Source: Prorocentrum cordatum (taxonomy: Eukaryota > Sar > Dinophyceae > Prorocentrales > Prorocentraceae). Taken from it: a stretch of 20,000 nt of DNA. The stretch is from assembly GCA_963575745.1 (NCBI GenBank), contig CAUYUJ010018316.1, positions 1-20,000 of the forward strand, read 5' to 3'. The position numbers and the translations under genes were made by a program. The notes beneath the pieces were generated by a model. That model did not search any database. It worked only from the letters and a program-made list of their open reading frames with translations, and was not told the origin of the DNA. Below, piece after piece: positions 9,804 through 18,700 of the stretch (the first letter of the stretch is position 1; every line of letters starts with the position of its first letter).

Positions 9804-9900
9804 GGTGCGAGCCCCAGGGAAAACACTTCAAGTGGGAAAATACAATGGTCACCGGAAGGGGGGGATCAACAATAATTATTATTCGGTGGCTACTGTCAAA
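9691..9900 (+). repeat. Conserved core of composite repeat, copy 1
   Basis: Aligned in order with 12448-12607: GGGAGCCGCTGTTGTTG, ACACAGTTTGAG, GTGACTT.CCC, GGTGCGAGCCC.GGG, CACTTCAA, AATGGT, GGGGGG and CAACAATAATTATT. This copy carries an inserted T-run and (AT)n that copy 2 lacks (A-run only), and no ORF. Confidence 0.85.
9757..9800. repeat. T-run and (AT)n microsatellite
   Basis: A run of T followed by about 15 AT dinucleotides, inside the core repeat. Confidence 0.95.
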
Positions 9901-10038
9901 CAGCAACAACAACAGCAACAGCAACAACACCACCACCAACAACAACAGCAGTAGCAACAGCACCAACAACAACAGCAACAACACCACCACCACCAACAAG
10001 ACCAGTAACAACAGCAACAACAATAACAACAGCAGTCA
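9901..10038. repeat. CAA/CAG/CAC mixed microsatellite
   Basis: AACAGCAACAACAAC-type triplets with frequent CAC and AGT changes. It lies between the core and the conserved tail. Confidence 0.9.
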
Positions 10039-10039
10039 C

Positions 10040-10150
10040 CATTTCAAGACTGTTCGCTCTTATCTGCTCGAGCGCCATCCAGCGTGTATTTCCCAAGCCC
10101 TCGATTCCCGCCTTCTCCGTTTTCGATCATACCTTTTTGGGGTGTATCGG
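10040..10150 (+). repeat. Conserved tail after CAA tract, copy 2
   Basis: CATTTCAAGACTGTTCGCTC, ATCTGCTC, CCCAAGCCCTCGAT, then CGATCATACCTTTTTGGGGTG matches the tail at 9169-9265. Confidence 0.8.
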
Positions 10151-10271
10151 AAGTTGGGGGGGTGAGATCGCAATGGAACGAAGACCCCCACCCGCGAAAT
10201 CGTTTCGTTTCGTTCGTGTCGTGCGAGCGGGCGAGGCGAACCTGCGCGGGCGCGCGAGAGGAATGAACCCA

Positions 10272-11080
10272 CCGCTGCTAGGGCGAAATCAAGACAAATG
10301 ATAACCCCCCTCCTGCCCGTCCGGCGGGGGCCGTAGGTGTCCCGCGGTGTCCCGTGGTGTCCGCCGTTGCTAAGGCGAAGTCAACACAAATGATTCTCCC
10401 CCTCCCGCCCGTCCGGCGGTGGCTCGCGGTGTCCCGCGGTGTCCCATGGTGTCCAGTGGTGTCCCGTGGTGCCAGCCGTTGCCAGGGCGAAATCAAAACA
10501 AATGATTCTCCCCCGCCCGTCCGTCCGTCCGCTCGCGGTGTCACGCGGTGTCCCGTGGTGTCCCGTAGTGTCCCGTGGTGTCCCGTTGAGTGGGATCGAT
10601 AGTGAAATCGATACAGAGGTCGCCAGTGAGATCGATACTGAGATCTATGTGGTGCCCCGAGGTGTCCCGGGGTGTCCCAAAAAAGTGAAAAGATAGTGAG
10701 ATCGATAATGAGATCGACAGGTGTCCCGTGGTGTCCCGTTGCATGAGACAGATACTGAAATCGATCGTGATATCGACACTGAGATCGATGTGGTGCCCCG
10801 AGGTGTCCGGTGGTGTCCCAAAATGTGAGATCGATTGTGAGATCGGTAGTGAAATCGACACGTGTGAGATCGATGTGGTGTCTCGAGGTGTCCCGTGGTG
10901 TCGCGTTGAATGGGATCGATAGTGAAATCGACAGTGGGACCGAACGTGAGATCGAGAGGTGTCCCGCGGTGTCCCGTGGTGTCCCGCTGAATCAGATCGA
11001 TGGTGAAATCGATAGTGAGATCGACAAGTGTCCCGTGGTGTCCCGTTGAATGAGATCGATAATGAAATCGATTGAGTCAG
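10272..11080 (+). repeat. Composite array of GTGTCCCG and GATCGAT repeats
   Basis: From 10272 to about 10560 three units of about 95-110 bp each carry GGCGAA(A/G)TCAA(C/A/G)ACAAATGAT, a pyrimidine run, CGTCCG(G/T), and then GTGTCCCG(C/T)G repeated. From 10590 onward blocks of GTGTCCCGTGGTGTCCCG alternate with blocks of GAGATCGATAGTGAAATCGA, in about six alternations. Palindromic ATCGAT sites are unusually dense. The frames it keeps open are repeat artefacts. Confidence 0.85.
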
Positions 11081-11329
11081 ATGCTGGTTCCCCCCCCTCT
11101 CCCCCCCTACAACCTCCTTATCACTGGGAGGGTGGTCGTATAGGTACCTTACTTCCCTGCAGGCCGGACCCCGGCAAGCGGCGGGGCGGTCGCGGACCGT
11201 CGGCATGGCCAGCGGCAGCGCTGATCGGCGGCAGCCCGACCCCAAGAGGGACGGACAGGGGAGCGACCACGACGACGACGGCGACGTCGACGACGAGCGA
11301 AAGCGAAAGCGAGAGCGAGAGCGACAGCG
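11081..11329. other. No gene seen; ends in GACGAC/GAGCGA microsatellite
   Basis: Unique GC-rich sequence with a GACGACGACGGCGAC run and an AAGCGAAAGCGAGAGCGAGA run at about 11267-11325. Confidence 0.6.
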
Positions 11330-12165
11330 GGGCCGACGAAGGGCAGGAAGGGTGCCGCGAAGGGCGACAGCGGGGCCACGAAGGGCATGTGTATGGGGCC
11401 GCGAAGGGCGCGAACGAGCGGGGGCCACGAGGGGCAGATGATGCGGGGCCACAGAGGGTAACGACGGGGCCACTGATGGTAGCAACGGGGCCACGTAGGA
11501 CAGCGAGGGGGCCACGAAGGGCGACAGCGGGGCCACGAAGGGCAGGAAGGGGGGGCCACGACGGGCGCGAACAAACGAGGGGGCCACGAAGAGCATAGGT
11601 AGATTGGGCCGCAGACGGCAAGGACGGGGCCATTGAGGGCACCAGCGGGGCCACGAAAGGCAGCGAGGGGGCCACGGAGGGCGACAGCGGGGCCACGACA
11701 CGCATGCATATGGGGCCACGACGGGCGAGGACGAGCGGGGACCACGAAGTGCATACATACAGATATAGGGCCACGAGCGCAGCGAGGCGGCCACGAAGGG
11801 CTGCAACAGGGCCACGAAGGGCAGCGAGGGGGCCACGAAGGGGTGCAATGGGGCCACGACGGGCAGCGAAGGGGCTACAAACTGCTGCAATGGGGCCACG
11901 AAAGGCAGCGGGGGGGCCACGAAGGGCTGCAACGGGGCCACGAGGGGCAGCGAGGGGGCCACGACGGGGCGCAACGGGGCCACGAAAAAGGGCAGCGAGG
12001 GGGCCACACACTGCTGCAATGGGGCCACGAACAGGCAGCGAGGGGGCCACGAATGGCTGCAACGGGGCCGCGAACGGCAGCGAGAGGGCCAAGATGGGCT
12101 GCAACGGGGCCACGAGGGGCAGCGAGGGGGCCACGAAGGGGTTCAACGTTGCCATGAAGGGCATC
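11330..12165. repeat. GGGGCCACG minisatellite, ~42-bp higher-order unit
   Basis: GGGGCCACGAAGGGC recurs throughout. From about 11800 the order settles to alternating halves of about 21 bp, one with GCAGCGAGGG and one with CTGCAACGG, giving a unit of about 42 bp. Because 21 and 42 are multiples of three and the repeat lacks stops, several frames stay open, including one of 495 codons on the minus strand (VAPSLPFVAPLQPF-type repeats). I read these as artefacts. Confidence 0.9.
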
Positions 12166-12189
12166 GAGATCCCGATTCCTAAATAAGCA

Positions 12190-12447
12190 ACGAGGGAGTC
12201 CTAAGCGTGAGCTCGACTCCTGGGTGCCTGAGTGTCGGGAGGGCGGCGCTTGAGCAAACTGCGGGAAATTCCAACGCATGGACGTGATTCTTGAGTAAAT
12301 CGCAAGCAAGTCTCCAGGGCGCTGAGAAAATGATTCCTGGATGCAGTGTAAAGAAGTTCCAAACGAGAGCGAGACACCTGAGTAAATTGCGATGCGCTCT
12401 CAGGCGGGAGCGGGGGTCCTGGCTAAATTGTGGGGAAACGCTCAGGC
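12190..12447 (-). repeat. Tandem array in inverted orientation, copy 2
   Basis: Units of about 40-55 bp carry TGAGTAAATTGCGA or GAGTAAATCGCAAGCAAGTC followed by ACGAGAGCGAGACACC, CAGGCGGGAGCGGGGG and similar. They are reverse complements of the GCTCCCGCTCGATACTTCxTxGCAATTT units at 6160-7320. The array leads directly into the core at 12448, as in the copy at 9485. Confidence 0.75.
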
Positions 12448-12615
12448 GGGAACCGATGTTGTTGTAATCCGGGGGCGAACAACGCAGTTTGAGTCTTGTG
12501 ACTTTCCCGTGTAAAAAAACAGGATGCGAGCCCTGGGGGGAACCACTTCAATTGAGAAAACCCAATGGTACTGGAGGGGGGAAGCAACAGTAATTATTCT
12601 TCAGTAGCGAAAGTT
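12448..12615 (+). repeat. Conserved core of composite repeat, copy 2
   Basis: GGGAACCGATGTTGTTG, AACGCAGTTTGAG, TGTGACTTTCCCG, GGATGCGAGCCCTGGG, CACTTCAATTGAGAAAA, CAATGGTACTGG and CAACAGTAATTATTCTT match the core at 9691-9900 in order. No ORF. Confidence 0.85.
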
Positions 12616-13215
12616 CGACAACAATAACACGAACAACAAGGCTCCCGCTCGATTGTTCCTATTGTTCTACTCGGGACAGGGGGTTTTTGCTCGCTGCCGA
12701 AAGCCAGCTTTCCGACAAAACCAGCGCTACCGCTAGACACGTCCCTGGTTTTTACAGAGGACTGGCGCTTCCGCCAGCGCCCCCCCCCACAAAGAAGTGC
12801 GTTTCCGCTCACTACTCCCTTCATTTTTATTCTAGACTCCCAGAGGCCTGACGTTTCTTTGGTCCCTGTCGACCCTCACTATTGAACTCTATTGTTCGAC
12901 ACTCTACATCCGCCCTGGCGCTGTCGCCCCGGCTGCATTTCTTATGGAAGCTCGGTTCACGCTTAAGCATGTCGGGGTTGCGCCGAATCGGACCCCCCAA
13001 CAACAAAAACGCTCCGGCTCGATACATCCCCCCTTTTTACTTAAAACTGTGCCCTTGCCCGACGCCGGGAAATGGACTTCCAACAAACCCGCCGCCACCG
13101 CTCAATATTTTATTGCTTGGAATCAAAACTGGCCCTCCCGCCTCGGCGCCCAAAGCGGCCCCCTGCAAAGAATGACGCCCCCGCTCGATACATGTTCCGC
13201 TGAATTGAAGATTCT
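12616..13215 (+). repeat. Right-hand decayed array of GCTCCCGCTCGAT units
   Basis: After a short CAACAATAACAC run, motifs like ACAACAAGGCTCCCGCTCGAT recur in the + orientation near 12627, 12715, 12790, 12998, 13080 and 13166, at about 70-90 bp in the regular parts. They are the same family as the left array but point the other way. A module matching 8905-9019 is embedded at 12890-13012. Confidence 0.65.
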
Positions 13216-13317
13216 CCAGAGAGCCTTGAGGCTCACGCTCAGGCGTTTCGGGGTTCCCGGGTGGTTTTGCGGCCGCTGGGGCGCCGTTGCGGTATCGCTT
13301 CGGCGCGGGAACCCGCG

Positions 13318-13430
13318 GCGGCGACACCGTCGTCGTCTTCGTCGTCGTCGTCGGTTTCATCGTCGTCGTCGTCGTTGTCGTCGTCGTCGTCGTCATCATC
13401 GTCGTCGTCCTCCTCCTCGTTCTCCCGGCT
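13318..13430. repeat. (GTC)n microsatellite
   Basis: GTCGTC triplets with CATC, TTTC and TCC interruptions. Frames give poly-Ser, poly-Val or poly-Asp/Thr on the two strands. Confidence 0.9.
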
Positions 13431-13443
13431 TGTCTTCCCTCCT

Positions 13444-14115
13444 CGCCCATGATTATTTACAGATGGCCCAAGAGCTCTCCAAGACGCACCAAGAGGACCC
13501 CAAGAGCGCTCCAAGACGGCCCAGGAGGCTCCCAAGGGTGCCCGAGAGGCTTCCGAAAAGGTCCTCGAGAAATTCGAATCTTTCACAAACCAGCGGGAAA
13601 CCTATATTTTTGGCCTCAGAGGCCCTCAAGACGGCCCAAGAGGCCTCCCAGAAGGTCACAAAAAGGCAAAACCAGCCAAATTCCTTTCGGAAAACGTACG
13701 TTTTTAGCATATTCGCTTCTTCGGTCCTAACAGAGCCCAAGACGGACCCAAAGGCCCCCAAGACGGCCGTAAGACGACCCAAGAGGCCCCCAAGAGGGCC
13801 CCAAGACGACCGAAGAGAGCTCCAACACGGCCCACGAGCGCCCCCCGACGGTCCACGACGGCCCCCAGAGGTTCCCAAAAGAGTCCCCAGGGAGCCCCAA
13901 GAGGGCCACAGAAGGCACCCTCGGCGGCCCAAGAGGGCCCCAAGAGGGCCCCAAGACGGCCCAAGCGCCCAAGACGGTCCAAGAGGACCCCGGGACGGGC
14001 CAAGAGGGCCCCAAAGAGCCCCAAAGAGCCCCAAAAGGACCCCCAAGAAGGTCCCAAGAGGCCCCCAGAGACTCCCAAAACGCTTCCAAAACGGTCCCAG
14101 GAAGCTTCCCAGTAG
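13444..14115. repeat. CCAAGA/GGCCC minisatellite, copy 2, with embedded islands
   Basis: Dense CCCAAGACGGCCC and CCAAGAGGGCCC repeats. Islands lie at about 13562-13612 and 13665-13735. The second contains TTTAGCATATTCGCTTC and corresponds to the island at 1385-1470 of copy 1. The long frames (393 codons on +, 242 on -) span repeat and unique flank and vanish outside it. Confidence 0.8.
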
Positions 14116-14317
14116 TCGCCCGTAAGCGTATGGGAGGTCTCGCTTCGACGTCATGCACGAGGCTCCCAGAAAAGGCTTCAAGAGGCTCCCGATTCACGAT
14201 CCATCTCAGGGCTTCAGAGTTGGGCGCGTGTATTCCCTCAGCTCTGTAGGGGGGGTGGAATTCAACACCGAATGGTCGACAGCCTTTGTGACGCAACTCG
14301 TTTTCATCACTCCAACT
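14116..14317. other. No gene seen
   Basis: Unique sequence between the minisatellite and the palindrome. Nothing recognised. Confidence 0.4.
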
Positions 14318-14386
14318 CTTAACTTCAACTTGTTTTGGTAACTCGTTTCTGGGAGTTAACTCCCAGAGTTAGCTCTTGAAGTTAAG
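14318..14386. repeat. Nested inverted repeats with perfect 18-bp palindrome
   Basis: CTGGGAGTTAACTCCCAG at 14349-14366 is a perfect palindrome. It is enclosed by CTTAACTTCAA (14318-14328) and its exact complement TTGAAGTTAAG (14376-14386). The GTTAA/TTAAC theme recurs between them. It could be the tip of a foldback or a mobile-element end; no gene adjoins it. Confidence 0.8.
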
Positions 14387-14959
14387 TAGGCTTTTTGTTT
14401 TTTGTATGGTTTAAATCATATGAAACAAATGTGTGCCTGAACTTAAGCGGGACATTCGTCTTGCATCGTACCATTCGGATCGTGGCCTGCCGAACCCACT
14501 GCCAATCATCGAACCTGAGTGAATCAAAACTGGAGAAGCAAGCGTGCGCGGGGATCCATTTCCCGCATGACAATGCCAAATGATGACATGAGGGATGGAG
14601 GTGCGAGGGTGAAGGTGGGGTTAGGAAGAACGTCGTGAAGCGGACGACCAATGAGGTCGTGAGGGGTACGACTAATGACGTCGCGAGGGGCACGAGCCAT
14701 GACGGCGCGAAAGGCTGAGGTAGAGAGAACGTGGGCAGGATATCAGCACGGGGGCAGAAGAATAATGAGAGGAAAGCAGGGGGAGGGTTGAGAAGCAGGG
14801 GCAGGGAGGGATCAAGATCTGACGGAGCAGCCTCTCCCCACGCCTGTCCCACGCCGCCTGTCTCCAGGCCGCTTGTGTCCACGCCGCTGGATTGCAGTCT
14901 CGTAATCCGCGGCCCCGCACGCCAGCTGCTGGCTGGCCCCTACTAGCTTCTGGTTTGTC
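14387..14959. other. No gene seen
   Basis: Unique sequence, AT-richer to about 14470 and then GC-rich. It includes the 24-bp triplicate. The 166-codon minus-strand frame here lacks recognisable motifs. Confidence 0.5.
14645..14716. repeat. 24-bp tandem triplicate
   Basis: Three 24-bp units at 14645, 14669 and 14693 share CGA(C/G)(C/T)(A/C)ATGA(G/C)G, with GAGGGG(T/C)A ending the first two. Part of a unit precedes them. Confidence 0.75.
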
Positions 14960-14964
14960 CTCAT

Positions 14965-15145
14965 CATTCCTCCTTCCCATTCCTCCTCTTCCCGCTCCTC
15001 CTCCTCCTCCTCCTCCCGCTCCTCTTCCTCCTCCTCCTCCTCCTCCTCCTGCTCCTCCTCCTCCTCCTCCTTATCCTCCTCCTCCTCCTCCGCCTCCTCC
15101 TCCTCCTCCTCCTCCTCATCCTCCTCCTCCTCCGTCCTCCCTCCC
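14965..15145. repeat. TCC/CTC microsatellite 3' of the gene
   Basis: Nearly pure CTC/TCC pyrimidine tract on the + strand with GCTCC and TTATCC interruptions. It lies about 220 bp beyond the stop codon of the minus-strand gene. Confidence 0.9.
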
Positions 15146-15363
15146 ATTATGTCCATCCCTCCTGCCTTCTACTTTGCGCGCCCCCTCCCACGCATCCCAA
15201 CCCCTTCCCTCCGACCCCGAACCAGCCCTACCAAATTCCACCGTCTCCCCCATCCTCCATCTCTTTCCTATCCAATATTCCAGCACCTACCCTCCAATCC
15301 GTCTTAATTCCAATCCCCTCATCCCCCCTCCCTCCACCCAGCCCCCATAAACTGGGGCGAAAC
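15146..15363. other. 3' flank of the gene, pyrimidine-rich
   Basis: C/T-rich on the + strand, so A/G-rich downstream of the gene's TGA. It is likely 3' untranslated and intergenic DNA. No polyadenylation signal can be named with confidence. Confidence 0.4.
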
Positions 15364-15750
15364 TCAACGCTGCCTCTTGCAGCGCTTGAGCCCCACCTGC
15401 TTCGGGCCTGCGTCGGAGCCAGCGTCGCGCTTCAGCGACGTGCCCTTGAACTTGGTGGCGCTGGTCACGTCGGAAGGCGCCTCAGCCGCAGCCTTCGGCG
15501 CAGGCGTCGCTGCGACGCCGCTGCCAGCGGAGCCGCTCGCCGCGGACTGGGCGCTCTCTCCGACGTGCTCGATGGTGAACGATGCCATCGCCAGCAACTC
15601 GTCCCAGAAGTTATTCGGGATCTCGGGGTACTTCGATGGCGGATGCTTCTCGATGAACGCCTTTGCGCTCTCTGGCCCCTTGGGATTGTTCTCCAGGCTC
15701 GCCAAGAGCGAGCAACCTTTGATGACGACGGAGAGCAAAGATGCTTTCGC
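15364..15750 (-). CDS. Exon 3 (terminal) of the unrecognised gene
   Basis: This exon encodes 128 residues and ends at TGA 15366-15364. The frame has ordinary composition (SVVIKGCSLLASLENN, then YPEIPNNFWDELLAMASF), followed by an Ala/Ser/Gly/Pro-rich linker and a basic C-terminus, LKRDAGSDAGPKQVGLKRC then KRQR. The acceptor CTGGAG|GCG gives phase 0 with exon 2. A basic tail after a disordered linker could act as a nuclear or nucleic-acid-binding tail; this is inference from charge only. The segment could also belong to a separate short gene if the intron 2 model is wrong. Confidence 0.65.
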   Translation of the reverse strand, partial: AKASLLSVVIKGCSLLASLENNPKGPESAKAFIEKHPPSKYPEIPNNFWDELLAMASFTIEHVGESAQSAASGSAGSGVAATPAPKAAAEAPSDVTSATKFKGTSLKRDAGSDAGPKQVGLKRCKRQR

Positions 15751-18700
15751 CTCCAGGTGGCATCAATGAAGGATGCAGTGCTTTCGATGCGCAGGTCGAT
15801 TCGGAGCCCCACCCCCCCTCTCTGGCCTCGAAGGGCAGATCTGGTTGAGGCTCCGAACCGACGCGCGCGCCCAAAGCTCGGCATTCCCCTTTGAGCCCCG
15901 AGTGACCAAGCAAGCCAGAGCCAGCGCCACCGATGAAGACGTGATGTCATGCTCCTGGATGCTGGGCGTGATGCCCACGTCGGCGACGGCGACGTTGACG
16001 GTGGCGAGCTTCTGGTGCAGGGCGTTGTGGGAGGCAGCCACCCTCCCCTGCTTGTTGTAGAACAACTTCGTCGCCAGGGGCAAGTTCAACTTGCCAGTGG
16101 TGTCGAACGCCGCTTTCCAGTCCAAACACTCCTTGCTGCAAGCGTCGGTGTACTTCAGGATGCCACTGTCCACGATCTGGAGAAACCGCTTCTGGCACTT
16201 CAAGCTGAAGTGGCCCACCGAGAGAGCCCACTGCTTGGCCCCGCTAAGCCCCACGGGCGTGACCCAGCCAGCCTTCTCGAGCTCCAGAGCAGGCTTGGAG
16301 TGCAGCTGGCAGTCGAGCCGCACGAGGCAAGCGGAGACAAGCTTCAGCAGCTGCACGAGCGGACCGACCACCACGCCCTCTGAAATGTCATCATTGTAGC
16401 CGCTGGCCTTGAACAACATGCCATTCACCTTGACGATGCATCCAACCATATCCTTCATGGCGTTCACGATTGAGATATATGCAAGGGCGTGGTGCACAGG
16501 AACGTTGTCGTCGTCTGGTGTCGATGCGTTTGTCATGCCGTCAACTTTCACGTGCGTCGCGCCGCTGGCCTCCACGAACTTCCGAAGATCCTCATATGCA
16601 ACGTTGTGGCCAGCGGTAGCGAAGACATCCAACCCCAGCGTGCCTGGCAGCTCACCTTTCAAACAGTCTGGAATACAAACAGCAACATCATCAAGGCCAC
16701 GCGTCAGGAGCACAACTGTCGAGTAGTCCTGTGCTGCGAGGACCGCAGCCTCGTGGACGTCGCCCACGGAGAACGGCAACGTGGTCCCAGCGGCCTTGAG
16801 CTTCTGGGTGAAGAACGACTGCTTGCACGTCTCGAGAACGTGTGCCCCTGCAAAAGCGGGGGGTCACGGGTACAAAAAAATGCTTTTTCTCCATTTCTCC
16901 TCTCTCTTAGTCTCCTCATTCCTTCCTCCTTGTCTTCCTTCCTCTCTCCTCCTCGTCCTCCCGCCATCCTCTCATGCCAAGTCGTTGCTTTCTCCATTGC
17001 AGTCGGCGCCATTCGTCGTCCTCACCCGTGTCCCCTAAGTTAGAGGGCCCCGATCGTCGTATCCTCATCATCGTGTTCTGCGCCCTCATCCCACTCACCC
17101 ACATCCCAACCATGTTCATCAGCATCATCGGCATCATCAGTCATCAGTGCTGTTGCCGTCAACGCCGTCAGCATCGATACCGCCAGCGGCACGATCGTTA
17201 TCGCTGCCATCGCCGCCCTCCTCCTCCTCCCTCTCCTCCTCCTCCTCCTTCTCCTCCTTCTTCTCCTCCTCCTTCTCCTCCTCCTCCTCCTCATCCTCCT
17301 CCTCCTGGACTCCTCCTCCTCCTCTCCCTTATCCTGTCCTCCCTCCTCCTCATCCCTCCTACTCCTCCTCCTCCTCCTCCTCGTCCGCCCTCCCTCCTCC
17401 TCCTCCTCCTCCTCCTTCTCCTCCTTCCAGCCTCCTGTTCCCCTGGCTCAAGGACCCCTGGGTTTTGTGCCCGTCGGACTCCTTGGTTCCCTGCAACCAA
17501 GAGTCCTTTGCGTTCCGGAGCCAGGGACCCTCTGTGTTCTGGAGCCAAGGACACTCGAACTACGCTGCGGTCAAACACCCTGGGGGTTTGCGATGCCCCC
17601 CCTAACCCACGCCATCCCTCAGCAGCATGAAGGCCCTGACGGTGCTGGCGGGCAACTCGTCGATGGAGCAGAAGCTCTTGCACTCCCAGCTCAGCTTCTC
17701 GATGTCCGACAGGTGCGTCGACAGCCTCGTGAACTCGATGAACGCTTCGGAAGACGGAGCAAGCTGCACTTTCGCGAAGGCGTTCACGGCAACGTCGATG
17801 CAGTAGACGGCGTACTTGATCATGTCATTGATGCTCGACGTGGTTGCCGTGTGACATATATCGAACTTCAGGGTGGTCATCTCATCCTCATCGAACTGGT
17901 TCATGGCGAACTGCCCTGCACGCGTCACGATCATCCGAAGACACTGTGCCCAGTGAGTGTTGACTTCTAAAACTCTGTCGGCTGATACTTTCATTGCACC
18001 CATGAACTTCTGAAGCTTAACCTTGCTCTCGATGGCACTCTTCTCATCGAAGCTCTCGACGGGGCCATCCAAGCCACCAGCTTTGATCAAGGTGGCGAGG
18101 TAGTTGTTCAACTCGCCGAAGTGAATGGCGATGCCATCGTAGAAGCAATGCAGATGCATGTACAACGCCACGTCGATGATGATCTTGCAGTTCTTCATCT
18201 CAGAGCAAACGGTGAGGCAGTTCTGATGCAGCGCAGCCGTTGACCATTTCCCGAGGCAATGCACCACGCTGCCAATGAGCTTATCGATGGCTGTGTAAAC
18301 GTCCTCCAAGGGGGCGAAGTCAGACGTGTCGTTGATCAGCTTGGCCATGGTGTCCCTCCACACCTCGATGTCATCGAACGCGCTCTCCAAGGTATCCTCG
18401 AGCTTAGAAACGGCACTCAAGAAGAACTCCGATGCAGTATCATCTTCCACCGTCTGTGCAACATGTACTCTGGATGCTTCCAGTACGTCTTGGGATACCG
18501 TGTAGGACTTCAGGATCCTCGCCAGCTCTGTAGTTGGATTGACAACCCCCTTGACGTGATCCAACACAACCTTCCTCGCTGCTCGAACTTCGGACGAGGG
18601 CGGACGGCACTGCTCCACCGAGATGACGCACTGCGCGATGACACCGATGGCCGTCAGCACCTTCGTGAAGTCGGACTGGGCGTCGCCGATGTTCTCGAAC

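Larger units (their letters stand above)
16848..17606 (-). other. Intron 1 (predicted, 759 bp, GT-AG)
   Basis: On the minus strand the predicted intron starts GTTAGG and ends CTTTTGCAG before exon 2, which begins GGGCACACG. The phases agree (one base before, two after). The interior is low-complexity: a long TCC/TTCC-rich tract on the + strand at about 17215-17430, pyrimidine-rich DNA at 16880-16970, and repeats with GGAGCCA(A/G)GGAC motifs at about 17440-17560. The exact ends are inferred, since another donor or acceptor a few codons away is also in frame. Confidence 0.6.

Noticed and set aside
10541-12028. 495-codon minus-strand ORF rich in VAPSLPFVAPLQ repeats
   Set aside because: It spans two unrelated tandem arrays, other frames on both strands are also open, and it has no non-repeat domain. 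The repeat lacks stops, which explains the length.
12944-14125. 393-codon plus-strand ORF
   Set aside because: It runs across decayed array units, a GTC microsatellite and the CCAAGA minisatellite, with a sharp change of composition at each border. It is overlapped by a 242-codon minus-strand frame.
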